This document shows, one piece after another, positions 13,251 to 14,473 of a DNA stretch of 14,473 nucleotides. A program made the position numbers and the translations under genes. Under the pieces are notes generated by a model. It did not search any database. It saw nothing but the letters and a program-made list of their open reading frames with translations, and was not told the origin of the DNA. Location of the stretch: the NCBI GenBank assembly GCA_044425705.1, contig JAWXVD010000083.1, positions 1-14,473 on the forward strand, in the 5' to 3' direction. How positions within the stretch are numbered: position 1 is the first letter of the stretch; each line of letters starts with the position of its first letter. The stretch comes from JAWXVD01 sp044425705 (GTDB taxonomy: Bacteria; Bacillota; Clostridia; Lachnospirales; Lachnospiraceae).

Positions 13251-14473
13251 TTACTCTGCATAGATATAGAAATCTTCTAGTCCTGCGCCGTTTTCTTCCA
13301 ATTGATTGTAAGCGATGGCTTCATACAATTGGAGCAACTGTGAATTTTCTAAGGTTTCTTCATAGTCTAATTCATTCCCAGCAGTATTCATCAGTAAATG
13401 GTTATTGACAACAGGATACTGGGTGTATAAATCATTTAGGAACTTCTGATAACCTGTCTGTGGCAAATCTAAGGAATTAAAAAGTATAGTAGATAAATAA
13501 TTTAAGCTTACATGATCTAAATCACCTTCTAGGTTGCCTTGGCTACTCCAAATAAAGAATGGGGTTTGGTAATGTAAGGAATCAGAAAGATCAAATTCTT
13601 CACCTGTAGCCCATTGGTAAAAGTCATTTTTCAAACCAGGACCATGATCACCGAAGAATACAACAATGCTAGGACGCTCTCTAGCCTCTAAGGCAGCTAA
13701 AAAATCAGCAGTGGCTAGGTCACTATCGTAAATCAAAGACAAGTAGTTTTCGGCATCGCTAAAGCTGCCCTCTTGTCCTTCTATTTGCACTATGGCACTT
13801 GTATCAGGAGCTGTACTATAGCCACCATGGTTTTGAATAGTCACATTAAAGATAAAAGAGGGAGAGTCACTGGTGTTTTCCTCGAGTATCTTTAATACAT
13901 TATCATAATCACAGGCATCACGCATAATCCAATCACGATCTAAATCTTCTTCGCTATAAGTTAAATCTTCTAGGAAATACGCAGAATCAAATCCCATCTT
14001 AGAATAAACTACTTCACGATTCCAGGCACTAGGTTGACTTGGATGAAGAGCACCTGTTTCATAGCCAAGCATTTCCATAACAGTAACAAGAGAACCATTT
14101 TGCAGGGTATCCTCATCAAGGTCATTGAAGACTGTTTGATAAGGTGTGTCAGCTCGGAAGATTAAGGAGGTACCCATTAAAAATTCAAATTCGCTATTGG
14201 CAGTTGTGCCCCCATAGACGGGGACTTGGACAGTACCTGAAAGACTGTTAGCAGAAATTTCATCAAGAAAGCTATAAACATTTTCAGTAAATGAAATAGA
14301 TGGGGTTTGTGGTATCGATTCACTACTGTCGTACATGCGTAAGTCAGAGTAAGTTTCATTCATAATAACAATAATATCAGTAGTATAGGTGGCATCTGAA
14401 AGAGAATCGGAAACATAGTTTGTCAATATGGTTTCTATTTTTTCTTCGTATTGGTCAGGTTCTTTTATAGTAT
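13251..14473 (-). CDS. LTA synthase-like phosphoglycerol transferase (sulfatase fold), 5' end outside the window
   Basis: The minus-strand frame stays open to 14471, so this is the C-terminal ~407 residues; the TTG at 14426 is probably internal. The N-terminal membrane segments usual in this family would lie beyond the window. Family residues (numbered from that TTG): metal ligand Glu24 in VIMNE, the catalytic Thr75 in GGTTANSEFEF, Trp135/Arg137 in AWNREVV, His200 in TIQNHGGY, and Asp260-His261 in FFGDHGPGL. These match LtaS/MdoB-type enzymes, which move glycerol phosphate from phosphatidylglycerol outside the membrane. Being beside a rhamnose-type polysaccharide cluster, it may decorate the polymer like GacH (inference) rather than make lipoteichoic acid. 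It is convergent with the cluster and ends at the shared terminator. Confidence 0.9.
   Translation of the reverse strand, partial: TIKEPDQYEEKIETILTNYVSDSLSDATYTTDIIVIMNETYSDLRMYDSSESIPQTPSISFTENVYSFLDEISANSLSGTVQVPVYGGTTANSEFEFLMGTSLIFRADTPYQTVFNDLDEDTLQNGSLVTVMEMLGYETGALHPSQPSAWNREVVYSKMGFDSAYFLEDLTYSEEDLDRDWIMRDACDYDNVLKILEENTSDSPSFIFNVTIQNHGGYSTAPDTSAIVQIEGQEGSFSDAENYLSLIYDSDLATADFLAALEARERPSIVVFFGDHGPGLKNDFYQWATGEEFDLSDSLHYQTPFFIWSSQGNLEGDLDHVSLNYLSTILFNSLDLPQTGYQKFLNDLYTQYPVVNNHLLMNTAGNELDYEETLENSQLLQLYEAIAYNQLEENGAGLEDFYIYAE

Noticed and set aside
14426..14473. TTG at 14426 as true start of the LTA synthase-like gene
   Set aside because: The frame remains open upstream (15 more codons to the window edge), and the family normally has an N-terminal membrane domain, so the gene is truncated rather than starting here.

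Overview
The window is AT-rich and reads like a low-GC Firmicutes chromosome. Protein style (undecaprenyl-phosphate sugar-phosphate transferase starting MIKDNQKY, tandem-domain GT2 enzymes, a 573-residue phospho-sugar mutase) points to Lachnospiraceae or close relatives. Genus cannot be decided from the sequence. The locus is a cell-surface polysaccharide gene cluster: five glycosyltransferase genes, a phosphohexomutase, a membrane priming transferase, an LCP-family attachment enzyme and a convergent LTA-synthase-like phosphotransferase.

Layout. (1) 3-4829: three overlapping + strand genes. These are the 3' part of an unrecognised protein, a GT2 with one degenerate and one intact domain, and a GT2 with two intact domains. 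(2) 4830-5096: a 145-bp MITE-like palindromic element, then the promoter of the mutase. (3) 5097-6818: phosphoglucomutase/phosphomannomutase. (4) 6819-7155: hairpins and a truncated copy of the same repeat. (5) 7156-9702: two more GT2 genes. (6) 9703-12330: promoter and leader hairpin, priming phosphotransferase, LCP protein. (7) 12331-12488: a separate 102-bp palindrome with a perfect 21-bp stem. (8) 12489-12931: the start of a rhamnosyltransferase-like gene, cut by exactly 100 Ns. (9) 13067-13228: a bidirectional terminator into which an intact 102-bp copy of the repeat has inserted. (10) 13251-14473: an LTA-synthase-like sulfatase-fold gene on the minus strand, truncated by the window edge.

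How the genes may work together (inference from families). The mutase supplies sugar-1-phosphate for nucleotide-sugar synthesis. The priming enzyme loads a hexose-1-phosphate on undecaprenyl phosphate. The GT2 enzymes extend the chain, with at least one rhamnosyltransferase-like step. The LCP protein would attach the polymer to the wall, and the LTA-synthase-like enzyme may decorate it with glycerol phosphate, as GacH does in group A Streptococcus. No flippase, polymerase or ABC exporter is visible in the window.

The most novel signal is not a gene. It is a family of small intergenic elements (4841-4985 inverted, 6922-6986 truncated, 13111-13212 intact) with GTTAC...GTAAC ends, 8-bp flanking direct repeats on two copies, and a shared two-hairpin core whose arms differ in sequence but stay complementary.
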